A DNA stretch of 64,000 bases, taken from NCBI RefSeq assembly GCF_004027225.2, contig NC_044290.2, positions 6,030,906 to 6,094,905 on the forward strand, written 5' to 3'. Positions 44,473-57,100 of this stretch are shown here, piece after piece. Both the position numbers and the translations under genes were made by a program. How positions within the stretch are numbered: position 1 is the stretch's first letter; each line of letters opens with the position of its first letter. A model generated the notes under the pieces. That model searched no databases. It was not told the DNA's origin and saw nothing but the letters and a program-made list of their open reading frames with translations. The DNA is from Strigops habroptila (Eukaryota > Chordata > Aves > Psittaciformes > Psittacidae).

Positions 44473-47400
44473 GGAGGAATAAGCCTGAAATAAGATGTTG
44501 GGGCCTGTTGTGCCCCAGTGGTTTTGCCAATGGGACCGTGCATCTGGGCTGCACGGTCCTTCCTTGCTTACTTGCCTGGCTTGTCCTCTTCTGGCTTTGG
44601 AGCTAAAATTGAATCTAAAGGAGCTGTAAAGCGCCGGGAGACTGGTTAATCTTCCTAATTTGTCCTTTATGTGGAAGAAGAGCAGCTGTTTAACTTGAAT
44701 GTATTGACACAAGTTTAACCAAGTCATTAAGTAAGCAAGCGTGCAGGAGAGGGGCGGGAAGGGAGCGAGGAGTTGAACTAACTGCATTGACTGATCACAT
44801 AAATCACTGCCCTGCAGAAGCTGCCTTTACTCAGGGGCTGTGAGAAAGCTGCTCCACAGTAGGAGTGATGTTTGCCCCTCTGCTATCAGCAGCATGCTTA
44901 TAAATGGCGTTATCTGTGCACTTAAGCAGTGATAACACCCAGGCTGGGCCAAGCGGATCTGTAAACAGGACCATGGGAGGCAGGAGGTTCATGCCCAGCT
45001 GCTGTGTTTGCCCAAAGGCCACCATGAGCCCGACGACCAGCTCACACCCTTCCTTCTCCTCCGATAACCACGTGGTGACGTCTCCCATGGGCTAATGAAG
45101 GAGCACCTTGACAGGAACTGCAGTGAGCAGCAGGAGGTGAGCCACACTGCACCACCCCACACTGTGGGAGCGGATGGGCTCCATGGGGATGTGGTGGCTC
45201 CACTCATGAAGCATGGACCCGCTGGTCCCCAAAGCAGGTCGCTTCAACTTCCTGCCACCATTGAGTTGCTCCTTGTTGGTAAGAACCATTACCCTGGTCC
45301 TGGGGATGTGCCTCCTCCACCAGCACCTCCTGCCCTGGCTCCCACATACCCCAGAGCCAGCGCTGCTGCAGTGCCTTGTGCTGCAAACCCTCATCTCCAG
45401 CCTGTGACCTTCTCAGTGCATCCACTTCCTAGCTGCTGCATTGACAGATAATAATTAACTCGGATTCCTGCCCTGTCCCTGACACACCTCGCAGCAAATC
45501 ACCCAGATAAAAGGTTTATTTATTTTTTTTCACCTAATAAAACAAAACTCGCCCTCAAATAACAGATGATTAAGCAGCAGAGGAGGGGATGGGGAACCCT
45601 GGTCGTGGTGGGATGATGACTCAGTTCTGACCTTGACTATGGCCTCCCCGGCTTTTTTCTGAGCAGTGATTTCTCATCTCCTGCTCCTTGTGTCTTTCCC
45701 TTCTGTGGTTCTTATTAGTGGGGTTCAGTGCTCCCACCAAACCCCTGCAGCACAGCAAGTGCTCAGATCCCTGGGAGGCCAAGGAGGTTTTTATACCAAA
45801 GCATATGAGACTGGAAGCCTCTGGCAAGACACAAGCGCCCCAGGGCAGCCCTTTGCTTTCCTGTAGTTATTTATTTGCAGGGCTACCAATTAAACAGTCA
45901 CCCTGAGGCACACTGTTGACCCCATTCCTGATCCCCTAATGTGGATTTGATCTCTGCTCCATCACTGATGCAATGGCAGGAGCAGTCAGCAGGATGCTGA
46001 TGGTGGCCTCAGGGTCCAGCCTCATTCTTTGCTCCAACACAGGCTTTCTGTTCACACAGCTCCCGTGCCTCAGTTTCCCTCCTTCCAGGCGTGGAAGATG
46101 GATCTAACAGCAGTGCTTTCGTGCAGGGATCTGTTATGAGGATGCATGTACAAAGGATGAAGTGGGACCCCTTCATGTTACTCAGGTACTCTGCGTTTGG
46201 GGCGTTCTCCCATTCCATAAAACTCCATAAGGGAGAGATGTCCCTCTCTTTCACTGGCCTGTGAGAAGCTGTGTTCCAGATCCATAGTGGAAGGGGTAGT
46301 GACGGAGCAACCAGCATCAGTCAGCTGCATCCCTGGCAGTGCAGAGTCCCAGGGATGGGCATGGATCCAGGCAGCTAGGATGCAGCAATGCCTGATCCAG
46401 GGGTGCACCCAGATTTGGGTGCCATGCACTGGACACTGGCTGCATTGAGGAGTTAGTTGCCCAGGGACATTTGGTTGATTCTCCATCAGCCCTTTGCACA
46501 TTAACAGACCATGAACTGATAAGTTCTAATAGACAACCCCTGAGCACGCAGCAGGCTCCCTGCTTACAGTGTTTTCTTACAGTTTGGGATGGATCATTTT
46601 GCTTTCTAGACTTGTGGGTGCTCATTTTCCCTCTGTCCCCTCTCTTGGGTGTATAGGTAGGGTTCACTGACGGCTGTTCACCTAGCTGCTGCCTGCCCAA
46701 GATGTATGGATGTGGCTGGAGAGCATAAGAAGAACACAGCCCTTGGTTGGAAACCCCTGCTGTCCCTGTGCTTGCAGCCTGGAGATGCCTCAGGTCAGCA
46801 AGGGGTCCTGTGCTGTTCCCAGAGTGTTTTGGTTTACCCCAATACCATTGCTTGTGGTTGGGCATTGTGTTTCCTGCAGACCCACCACCTTGGAGCAGTT
46901 GATTTGGAATTACTGCCTGTATCAGTGCTGCTTGGGCTGTCGTGGGGTTCTTCTTACACCCATCCTGAGCTTGTTTAACCCCAAAAAGTGCTCCTACAGT
47001 TACTGTCCAGAACAAAAGAGCACTTCCAGCTCTGCCCTAGGAACCTGGAACCAGGCACCAACACATGGGGGAAAAGCCAGTGTGTCCTCAGGACAGCATA
47101 GGTGATGACAAGTGTTTTCTGCTCCTGTCATTGCTCAGCAGCTTGGGCTAGAACAATGTGTAGGGCTGTACGTAACACTGACGTCTGTGTGCCACTTACG
47201 TCCCTCTTCTGGCTCAATGTGGGGCTCCTGAAGTTGAAATTAATAAGGCTTTTGTTTTAGGAAAGGTGATAGTTCCTAAGGAGAGATGGTATCTTTACCA
47301 GATCAATGGTTAAAAATAGAGTGAGGCCTTTGCAGGGTTGGTGGGGCTGCGAGAGGTGTCAGACCAGCCAGAGGCACTGGTCCCGGCTGGTTTGGTGATA

Positions 47401-48750
47401 GCTGTGGAGGGGAAAGGTGCTTTGGAATGTGTGAACCGGCAGCCTGGGATGTCGGGTGGAAAATTGCCTCACTCCATGTCAAGTACCGTGATTTCAATTA
47501 GATTTTTCCTTGGTGGATGCACACGAATCCATAGGCAAAAGCTTGATGATTTCTGCCACCTCTGCAGTGTTCTTTATTGGAATGATAAACCCTGACAAGC
47601 CCAAGGGTCCTGCTCTGGAAGCCCCCTCAGTCATAGAGTGGTTCATAGAGAGCTGCAGGCACCCAGAAACCTGTGTTGGGCCCCACTGCTTCATCCTCTG
47701 GGGCTGTCTGGGTGCTGGGGCTGTGCTGACAGTCTCAGAGCACACACAGGCTGGAAGATGCAGCACAAGCATCCCTTCAGAGATCAAATTGGCCATGGCA
47801 TTGGGTTGATTTCTGAGGGCGCAGGAGGTCCCTTCAGGAGTTCAGTGTTATAGTGAAAATCAATAAATAACAGACAAAAATGTTCATATGTTTTAAAAAA
47901 TCATTATCTATTTAAAAAAAAAAAAAAAAACAACAAAAAACAAATCTCTTGGACATTCCCCACACTATATTGCCCATACAATCTTTATGGTTTTTGAGCC
48001 CTGATTCAGGAAAACTGGGATAAAAAGTGTGCTTAGAGCAATCCCCTATCAGGGCCAGCCCAGGACCACATGCACAGCTCTCCTGTAGAGACGACCTGCC
48101 CCTTGGGAAGAGGAGGCAATCCCACTCGGCAGCAGTGATGCCTCCTTGGAGAGGAAGGAAAACAGCAGAGGCTGATACAGGGAAGGATCAATATAAATGG
48201 GTAATACAGAGAGGAAAGATTAAAAGGTTTCCCAAAGCCTTTGGTGGTCACTGGTTTGTTTTTCACATCTCTGCAGGGCAGTGATTTCTGACTGGCCTTA
48301 CCAGAAGTTGAAGTGGTTTCATTTCTTTGCCTTTCACGCCTGTGTTAGCCCCTCAGGCAGGCACTGAGTGTCCAAGGGGGCCAAGCACCCACTGGCAGGT
48401 ACATCACTGGCATGGAGTGAACAGGCTTTTAAGAAGGAAGGTGAGTCTCTACATGAACCAAAGGGTAATCACCATGATCCTGTTCTGGATACCTTCCTTT
48501 CTTTACCTTTTAAGCTTTAAGAACATCAGACACACACATGCGCATCCACACACAAGTAGCAAAAATAAAATCTGGACCATGTTTGGATGATCTGCACTGG
48601 CGATTCATAAATGCCCCAGCACTGCAAGGGGACATGATTCAGGCAGTGCTGGGGTGACCCCTGGGGGCATCAGGGCAGTCTCCCAGCCCTGGGGTAAGGA
48701 AAAAGGCAAGTGGGTTGAGAAGGATCACATCTTCCTTGCGAGACAGTTCT
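44473..48750. other. Intergenic DNA and inferred OTOP2 3' UTR
   Basis: No coding exon is recognised on either strand. The part from about 47550 to 48750 is probably OTOP2 3' UTR. It contains an A-tract of 17 bases at 47914-47930, with an AATAAA about 50 bases upstream on the plus strand. The 232-codon minus-strand frame at 46317-47015 has no recognisable domain. Confidence 0.5.
47573..47578 (-). terminator. Candidate OTOP2 polyadenylation signal
   Basis: Plus-strand TTTATT, reading AATAAA on the minus strand, is the first canonical signal found downstream of the OTOP2 stop, about 1.17 kb away. A weaker variant signal nearer the stop cannot be excluded. Confidence 0.35.
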
Positions 48751-51700
48751 TTAGGACATGGTGTAGACCTCTAGCAAACTGGCCACTGCATGCATTCGGT
48801 AGAAGATCCCAAAGGGCAGGCAAATATCCACGATGGCCGGCCACATGGAATCACCATAGAAGTTCAGTTCTGTGTCATTGTCAAACTGGGGCCGGGCACC
48901 AAAGGCTGGCATGATCCAGAGCTGTTGGAGGAAACAGAATGACACTGCAGTGAGGAAGGTGAGTGGTACAACAAGCACCTTCAATCGCAGCTACCGAGAA
49001 TGACCTTCTGAGCATGGTACCTATGTTAGGAGCCTGTGTTTCCGTTAAGATAAAGTACGTTCTGAGCTCAGTTTCTATTCGTGGCCAGACAGGCTTGAAC
49101 CAAGTGTGAAGCACTCACCAGGGGGAGAACTTGAGCACGTTGTCTGTGAGCATGAGCCTGGCCTGTCCAAACTCTTTGGATGGAGCAAGCGAGCGTAGGG
49201 CTGAGCTGGCAGCAGCCTGGGCTCTGCTGTGCATGTCTTGCTCGGAAACCCAGCCAGCGTATGTGGCTGCATGGGAGTTGTCAGCGCATCCTCTGTCAGC
49301 ATATGTGTAATATCAGTGTGAGGACATGATCTGTCTGACTAGCTGGGGATTTGGAGGTGCTCTAAAGACAAAGCATGTGCTTGGAGGTGCAGCTATAACC
49401 TTACTTTTCTTTTGTAGGGAATTGTGGTCCCCTGGAAGCGGAAACCCCAACTGAAGTTGTCCAATTTCTCCCCACAGCAACTGGGATCAGCATTTGGGCT
49501 TCTAAGCCATGGATTTTGAGATGTGCTGCCATTTCTCAAGAAAACCCTGACTTCACCCCAGGTATTTGTCACTTTACATCCTTTCTTTGGGGATATAAGG
49601 GAAGGGTTTAATGTATTTTATTGCTTTTAATAAGCAATTCTACATATCTGCTAATACCTAAATACCAAACTTGATTCTTCTCATGTAACCAATGATTTTA
49701 TTGTCTGATTTTAGGCTATTGAATAGCCTAAAATGTCATTACTCCAGGGTGGTTGCTCTTGCTTTTAAGTGACAAGAGAATATCAGCTGTCCACATATAC
49801 AAATATAAGTGTGCTCTCAGTGTAAGGAAGGCACAGAAAGGAGTGGTTTTGCAAAGGCTGCATCCTCTCCTTCCCAGACACTTCTCACTTGCGCTTGCTT
49901 CCCTCCCTCCCACCCTTCTCTCTGCATGTACTCACTATGATATTGCTCAGCAGGAGGAACATGGAGATCTCCCTTAAGAACTTCCTCCTCCAGTTCATCC
50001 TCTTGGGAGCAGTGAGGGACCTCACAAGGTCAGAAGGATGGATGGCTTCAGCGCCAGAGACTGTGCTAGGGGCCAAGGTGCTGCCGCTGTCAGGCATCCG
50101 GAGGGACACTGCATTGATGTTGACAAAGGTGAGTCCATAGAGATCCTTCTGGTGGGAATCATGCTTGTGGTCCTCCTTGGGGGGTTGCCGATGGAGGCCT
50201 TCGATAATGAAGATGTTCTGGAAGGTGTGCTGAGCAATCATTAGGAGAGCATACGTGAGGTTGAGTGCGCTGATAGCATTTCTTGGTGTGCTGGCTACAA
50301 TGGCCACGATGGAGTAGTAAGAAATAGCGTACTGTCCCAAGGCTGCACCCATCAGCAGGGCCACATCCAGGGTCCTGGTTGGGTTCTTGTGCCGATCCAT
50401 GTCTCTCTTGTCAAACCGGTAGATGACAGAGCCACCAATGCAGACAAGAGACATCAGGCCCAGGCAAACAATGTTGAAGATATAGTACATGGTGAGGGCT
50501 TGGCTCTTCTTGCTGGATTCAGTGCTGGAATTAACCTGCACCTCATAAAGAATAAGGACTCCCAAACCACTCACGAGAGTGATGAGGCCCAACACAATGC
50601 CTACGAAGAAGGTCCTTCTGAAGAGCCTGAACTTCAGGCGATGAACATGGTGGGAGTGGTGGTCTATGAAGCGTCCAACATTCTTCCACATGACATAGAC
50701 CATGGCAGAGGCAAAGAGACTGTACTCAATGTTAAAGGGGTACAGCCAAAAGTAGCCGTTCTTGAAGACCTGGCAGATTTGGCTGTTGCAATTGCATTCT
50801 TCAGGTGAGCTACTTCTCATTCCCGCTGAAACAAGATAGAAACACATAGGTGCAGTGGTATTAAAACAAGGAGCCAGTGCTTGTTAGCAGCCCTGAAGAA
50901 CTGTATGCTTAGGGTCAGTGGAAAACTAGACCAAGGACAGAAGAAACAGAAGAATATGTGACCACTTTCAAGACAAGGATATTACAATTTCAGCCTTCTG
51001 GTGCTCATGATCTTTCTGAAGTTAGGTGGCAGGTTGAATCTCTCTTTTTCCTTCCCTTCTTCATTCCTACCCCATTTATACAGGACCTTCCACCTTTCTG
51101 ATTCCTCTGTGATACAGATTAAGAAATTAACGTTAAGACCTGTCTTTTAACATACCAGCTTAGTTAAATGCACCTTCAACTCTCGACAGGCCTTCTGAAA
51201 GGGGATAAAACCAGACTCGCAGAACAATTGCTACCTCGTGGGCTCCCTCTCTGGACCAGATGGCTTCACAAATGGACAAATTACCTTTCAAAAGCCATCT
51301 GAAGATTTCATCTGTCACATTCTTCTTCAACTTTGAATGTGCTTTGTGAACAGACTCATCTGTCACTGCTGACATCCACACTGCTAAGTTTGTAGTCAGC
51401 GTTAGCATCAAGCCGCACCTGCAGAAGAAAGAGAAGGTTCATGATATTAAAGCACTGGCTCTAGGCCGTGTAGCTCTCTGTCTATTTTTGGTCCATGCTC
51501 ATGAGAATTAGAAAGGCCTGATTCCTCTTGTTGGCTTTGGAAGAGCTTCTCAATAGTGAATAGGTCAACAGGTCTGGATTGGTCTCCAGAAGATCCAGTC
51601 TTGCAAAACTGGGCAAGATCTTGGTTTAGGCTGGGACTTGCCCTCTGCGTTGTTGTCTTCCCCATGGAAGCAAAAGTCAGCTATGAATCATTTAATGCTA

Positions 51701-53665
51701 ATTATTTAGTTAATACTAATCTGCTTTAAGTAATGCTTGTATCCTTGAATTGAATCCCAACCCTGCTACATCCATGGGTCATGAACCTCAACCACTTGAG
51801 CTGGGATCTAAGGGTAGTTGGAGACTGATCAGGTTTAGTTTTGGCCAGGATAAAGGGAGATGAGATTATCCCCTTGTTGCAACTTAGCTGTGTGATTGAG
51901 TGCAGTGGGTTTGTGGTGGCCCAGGTCTTCTGGGTCAATGAAATTCAAAGAGCATCAGTGCTCACCTCGTGACGTTCAGGTGCACGTGGACACAGTCCTT
52001 GGCAGAGACCCACAGGAAGTATGTCTGGCAGGAATGAGAAGTTGTCATTTCCAACAAACCAAGAAAGCAAATCACATCATTCTGTAGTAGGGATCTCCCT
52101 GCCCAGCGGAGCAAGCTAGAGCCTCTTTTGCTTGGGTCCATCTGCGCCCAGCCCACTAACCCATAATCCTGGCCCTTTGCTGGAAGTGATTTGTTCTTTC
52201 TTTGCTCCTCCTGCTCTGTCCCACTGCCATTGCTCTGCCCATGTCCAGCCCCTGTTTCTGTCTAAATTGTTCTTATCTGACCTCTTCTCTCCTTGGTATT
52301 GTCCCAGAGCAGATGGTCCTCTATGTAGGACTTCAAACTCCCAGGCAGCCCCTGCCCTGGCTATCATCCTCCCTCTCTGTTCCTCACGGCAAAGGAGACC
52401 TGGATGGATGCAGGCTGTGACAAGCATCCTGGCATAAGCCAAAATGTCACAGGATGGGAGCAAATTTAAACTCATGCCTTAAAGTGAGTTGCCATGGCTG
52501 GAAGCTGTCCTGGTTGGATGATGTGAGCTGAGTAGGGGCTGAGTGAAGCCACTTGCCTTTGCTGCAGGGGGAGTTGAACTATGTCCCTGAGATGAGAGCT
52601 CCAGCTTCCACTGGTGGCTCTGTATCTCTACCCCTCCCTGAGACGGTGCACAACCCTCTTACCTGGATGACCACAAATATTGCTTGCACAATGGGGTAGA
52701 TTATTTTGATTGCAGACAGGCAGCTGTAGAAGCTTGAGTAATATCCTATTTTGAACACATCCATCACAAGGCTGAAAATGGCAAATAGGATCAGGCCTCC
52801 TGTTGAGGAACGAAAATGTCTGTGATTGGACAGATGCACACGTGGGCTAATGCAGACAGATGAGACGAAGAGGAACTATTGCCATGGAGAGGCTTTGCTT
52901 CTACTTGTTTTTCCTCTTGCGGTACCCAAATTATCTTGGCACCAACAGACTAATTTTGGGTGGAAGGGATTTTCAGTCAACCTTGTTCTCTGGCTGGGAC
53001 TAACAGCTCTTGCAAGAGCAATGGCAAGGCTGGGAAGGAACCTGGTGTAAAGTACCAAGAGCTCTTGCAGATAAAGGGAGGCCTGGCAGTGAAACCAGTG
53101 GAGAGACTAAGAGCTCACCTCCTGAAGCAGGGCATGGTGCCCCAGCACTGGAGGAGGATGTGCCCCAGATGGTTGCTGTTTCCCTTGTAATAACTGATGC
53201 CTCCATGAACTCTCCACCCTGCCTCTCACCTCCAACCCCAGTCCCTGAAGAGCTCCTACCTCTCAGCCAGATGGGTCCAGCATGGGAGTCCTTGCAGAGG
53301 ATGGCATCTGGGCACCGGGAGGTGCCAAAGAGGTAGAAGATGATCCATATGATGACTATCAGCATCATGACAGTCAGCAGGAAGAAGACATCGTAGTCAT
53401 GCACAGCGATCTTCTCGAAAGCCCCGCTGCTCACCAACGTGCAGGCCAGTAGTGCCAAGTGCACTGCCAGCAGGATGGAGAACATGCGGCCGCCCTTCTT
53501 CCACACTTCCTTGGAGGCAGGAGTGGAGGGAGGCTGATGAGGTTGGTGGCTGAAAGACGCTCTCTGGCTCGAGGCCAGGCTGGCTTTGTCATCCTTGTGT
53601 CCACAGCCCATGCTGGAGTTAGGGTGTCCGATCTCGCTGTTCTTCCGCATGGGCTCTTCAGTCAT
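48751..53665 (-). CDS. OTOP2: Otopetrin-2 proton channel, complete, six coding exons
   Basis: Exons in transcript order: 53665-53260, 52799-52663, 52024-51966, 51418-51285, 50825-49936, 48921-48751. They sum to 1797 nt, giving 598 residues; human OTOP2 is about 562. KEVWKKGGR (52-60), HAGPIWLRGGLILF (128-141), TYFLWVSAKDCVHVHL (182-197), NIEYSLFAS and LWIMPAFGARP at the C-terminus are OTOP2-specific, and NPTRTLDVALLMGAALGQ (373-390) is the family signature. It is a 12-helix, proton-selective plasma-membrane channel; first helices are about 60-82 and 91-114. The start follows an in-frame TGA (TGA ACC ATG), and the start exon begins with a CCTCCCAACAG acceptor at 53698, so there is an upstream UTR exon. 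All donors are GT. The N-terminal cytoplasmic tail is some 20-25 residues longer than in human and Ser/His-rich. KKNVTDE (232-238) has a likely extracellular N-glycosylation site. Confidence 0.95.
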
Positions 53666-54537
53666 GGTTCAGCTAACGCCTTAGCTGAGGGTTAATGCTG
53701 TTGGGAGGAGAGGCCCATGAATGAGAGGAGTCACTTCATTTTGAATAGTGTAGGGCTGGACCAAAGCAGGATGTGATGAGGAGGAGAGGACGTATCAGAG
53801 GAACGGGGAAGGCTGAGACAGGGAGCGCAAAAAGACAGATGAGCTCATTTCCAACCTTTCTCTTCCTGGTTCCCTGAAGGCTGCGTTCTTGCTTAAGATG
53901 CTTTTGCTTGGGGAGATCCCAGCTCAGCTGAACAAAGTTGCCTAATTTACCACACAACATTTAGGTGTGTATTGAAAAAGCACTAGAAAGGCGCTCACAG
54001 GATCAAATATCCTGGGGCTGGCGGCCAAGGTGGTTTGATTTCTAAATGTCAACCACTAAACACTCTGAGAAATGGCATACTTCCTGGCTGGGGAACAGAC
54101 CATTGCAAGGTAAGAAAGCCCTGGGAATCTTTGGAACATCACGTCACGGCTTAGACCAGTTGCAGCAAGAAGGGTGTGAGTTATCTCTACTGTCGCTCCC
54201 TCTGAACCCCCTTGCCCGTGCCAAGCTTGGGACTTCATTGATTCCCAATGAAAAGCCTGAAACAAAGCAAGTTAACCACTCAAAGCCTTCACTGACCTGT
54301 TTTGCTGCTCTGGGATCCCAATCTCTGCTCTTTGCCAGGCTGAGAAGTTTTCCTGTCGCTGCAGCTTGGTCAAACGGAGAATTTATACCTGTTGGGATGT
54401 CTCTGTGATTTATACCATGTCTGGAGCCGACGGCAGTTCTTCACAGGCTTCTCAGAGAAACTCATGTGATCCATTTTGTGCAATAGCTGATTTTGGGGAA
54501 GCATGAGAGAGATGAGGAGATAAGGGTTATTATTTAC

Positions 54538-54760
54538 CTGAGAAGGGCATGAGGTGGCAACACTGCTAAGCATAGCACGGACCGCTCGGACACAGGGTCA
54601 TGGTCACCAGCGAGCAAAGCCACCCCATCAAACCAATCTCTCTGCGCTTATGGGTTCTCTTCCCTGAAGAGAAGATGGTCTAGGTTGAAGAACTTACCTT
54701 TGCTGATGATTTGGGGCTTGGCTTTCTGCTTAACTGAGCACAACATATATTGTGCCTCAC
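54538..54760 (-). promoter_or_regulatory. Candidate 5' end of OTOP2 (two donor-like sites)
   Basis: OTOP2 needs a non-coding exon upstream of 53698. On the minus strand two good donors lie here: AGCAAAG|GTAAGTTC (exon end 54698) and TTCTCAG|GTAAAT (exon end 54538). An ATATATG TATA-like element sits about 45 bases upstream of the first, inside a near-palindrome CACAACATATATTGTG. I cannot choose between them without transcripts. Confidence 0.3.
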
Positions 54761-56664
54761 CCTGTACTATTCAAATCAGTACCCACTACACCTGCGATGG
54801 TTTTGAGGAGAAGGAAGAAATTTGCATTGGTATCTATTCAGTGCCAAGGGAAGCTCAATATTTTCTCACCCACGGTGGCAACAATGAGGAAGATTTATCA
54901 TTAGAGCAGGGACTGGAATCCATGTCCCTTTGCTGACGCATTGCATTTGACTTCAGGGTGGGTTCACCTTTCTCTTGCCCGCAGGAGCTTAACTTCTGTC
55001 CTTTCAAGATGAAAGAAGTCATGCCACAAACCACAATGCAGATGAGATTCTGTCATTTGCCAGGTGAGGGAAGAGCTTTTGCTCAAGATCTTTTTTACCC
55101 CACTGTTATATTGTGGTGGGGGAAATAAAAGGACCCAGAGCTGTTCTGAGTGGATGTGGCCAAGTTTTATTCCTTCATGGTGTCACCTCTTTTGGAGATG
55201 TCCCTGTTGCTTGTCTCTTCTGGGGCAAGCACAGCTTGGGGCTGTTTGCTGTGCATTTTTAGTCCTATTCCTGCCTGCTCACCTCTGTGCTCTTTCTTGC
55301 AGCCCTACAGGGACAGCATCAAACTGAGCTATATGGGATGGTGAAGGAGAGAGCTCACATCTCCCGTACAGCACCGGGAGACCTTCGTGTGTCTTTCCCG
55401 TGCTGCCACCAACCGGCTGCCACCAGCAGTGCTGGGTCTGCCCCGCCTGGCCTCCGCTGAGCCTTAGGGGCTGCTCTTCGGGCTGAGTGGTTGATCTCAG
55501 CCTGTAGCCATTCCATGGGGAAGCCAGACGCCCAGGTAGTGAATCGGAGCTGATAATGGAGATGTTCTGCACAGGCCAGAGATTCAGAGTGCCCCCGAGC
55601 GAAACGCACTGATTTATCGTCCCTCTTTTGTCCTTAACAGCCAGCAACAAAGGAAAGAGCATGTACTGCCTTGGGCAATGCTCCCGGTCCTTCCTGGGAG
55701 CTACCATACAGCGTAACAGGCTTAATTAGTAATAAGACAAGAATCATTAAATCACCTTGTAATGAATTGCAGACGTTACTGCGCTGCTTTTCACCCGGAA
55801 GGATCCCAGCCACAAATACCTCCATGTCTACTACATCCCACCAGGACTCACTCAAGGAGGCTGAGCGGGTGAGTATGAACCTGCTGATGTGAGCAGACCC
55901 TGCGGGGTGGTTTTTTGCTTAGAAAAATAAGCTGTTTTCCTCCTCTCTGCTCATTACCTTCCAGCCCTTTCTGCTGCTGTGTTTCAGTCTTTCCCCTTTT
56001 TTCCACTCTTCCCTGCTTTCTCATCCTTGGTTTGCCTCTACCCTCTCCAAACCCCTGCACTGCCCCAGGGCCATGGTGGCAGACACATGGTCCAGCCCTG
56101 GAATTCTCTATTCCCAGAGCCAGGACCAGGATGTGGTAGGCAAAACACACAAGACAGGGGGAAGAAATTCCTCCTCCATGACAGCATGTCCCAGGGGATA
56201 CGATTCAATGTTGGGCACAATGTGTTGCAACAGCTACGTGCTTTGGTCAACATCCAGGCTTGGCTCTGCCTCTCCTGACAGCAGAGGGTGCCCGGGGCTC
56301 AGGAATCCTGTGCTGCAGGCATTGCCTGAGGCTGTCCAGCTCCCCGCAGGGCTCACCACAGCCAGGAATCCTGTGTCAGCATAAAAGACACTGGAGAGGC
56401 CATTGCGCACATTGTAGGAGGAGTACTGAGCTACAGACAGGAGCGGGTTTGGTTCGAGGAGGTTTTATGGTCTCCATAGAGGGAGAGGGGATGAGGAAGG
56501 GAATTTTTCCAGCCTGTGTGTTACTTCAGGTTACCAGGGACTCCTGTTGTGCAATTTGTTGTGCAGTTCCCTGGAAAGCAGAATCCTGTGGGCACAGGCA
56601 GGGGAGTCGGGGGACAGGGATGGTGGCTAGGTCTGCTGTTATCTTGCTAGTGAGACTAGGAAAA

Positions 56665-56716
<52 letters not shown>

Positions 56717-57100
56717 TATCTATCTATCTTTACCAGGAAAACAGCCCTGGCATTGCTTTGAAATCAGGACAGTCACCAAACTTCTCTTGGCCATGTCTGC
56801 ATGGAGCAGGAGCATCCATCCAGGTCCCAGCTGCTGCCCTACTCTGATGGGGCTGCAAGTGGAGGCCGTGGGGGCTGGTGCTCCATCAGCCCTCGCTTCC
56901 TTCCCCGGCTGCTGCTGCCCCTCACTCGAGATGGGGCACCTATGGCGAGGGGCATGCAGGGGCACCAGGCAGGTACCTGGCAGCCTGCTCTGTGCAGGGG
57001 GCACATAGACACAGTGAGTTGTCACCGTGCCCACAGCGCTGCTGAGCCCATCGCAGTGATGCTGCTTAATTGAAAGCTGTAATATGCCGTGTTGCTGGTG
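54761..57100. other. Divergent intergenic region between OTOP2 and USH1G
   Basis: OTOP2 (minus) and USH1G (plus) diverge across this stretch, so it probably holds promoter elements for both. Apart from the tetranucleotide microsatellite, no repeat, RNA gene or coding exon is recognised. Confidence 0.5.
56665..56730. repeat. (CTAT)n tetranucleotide microsatellite
   Basis: About 16 copies of CTAT/ATCT with one interruption (CTATTATC) near the right end. It is likely length-polymorphic. It creates a repetitive Leu/Ser/Ile/Tyr frame that is not a gene. Confidence 0.97.

Noticed and set aside
50389-50808. 139-codon plus-strand frame opposite OTOP2 exon 5
   Set aside because: Antisense shadow of coding sequence, rich in Asp/His/Glu as expected from reading otopetrin codons backwards.
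56260-56847. 195-codon frame including a long Leu/Ser/Ile/Tyr repeat
   Set aside because: It is open because the CTAT microsatellite has no stop in that frame.
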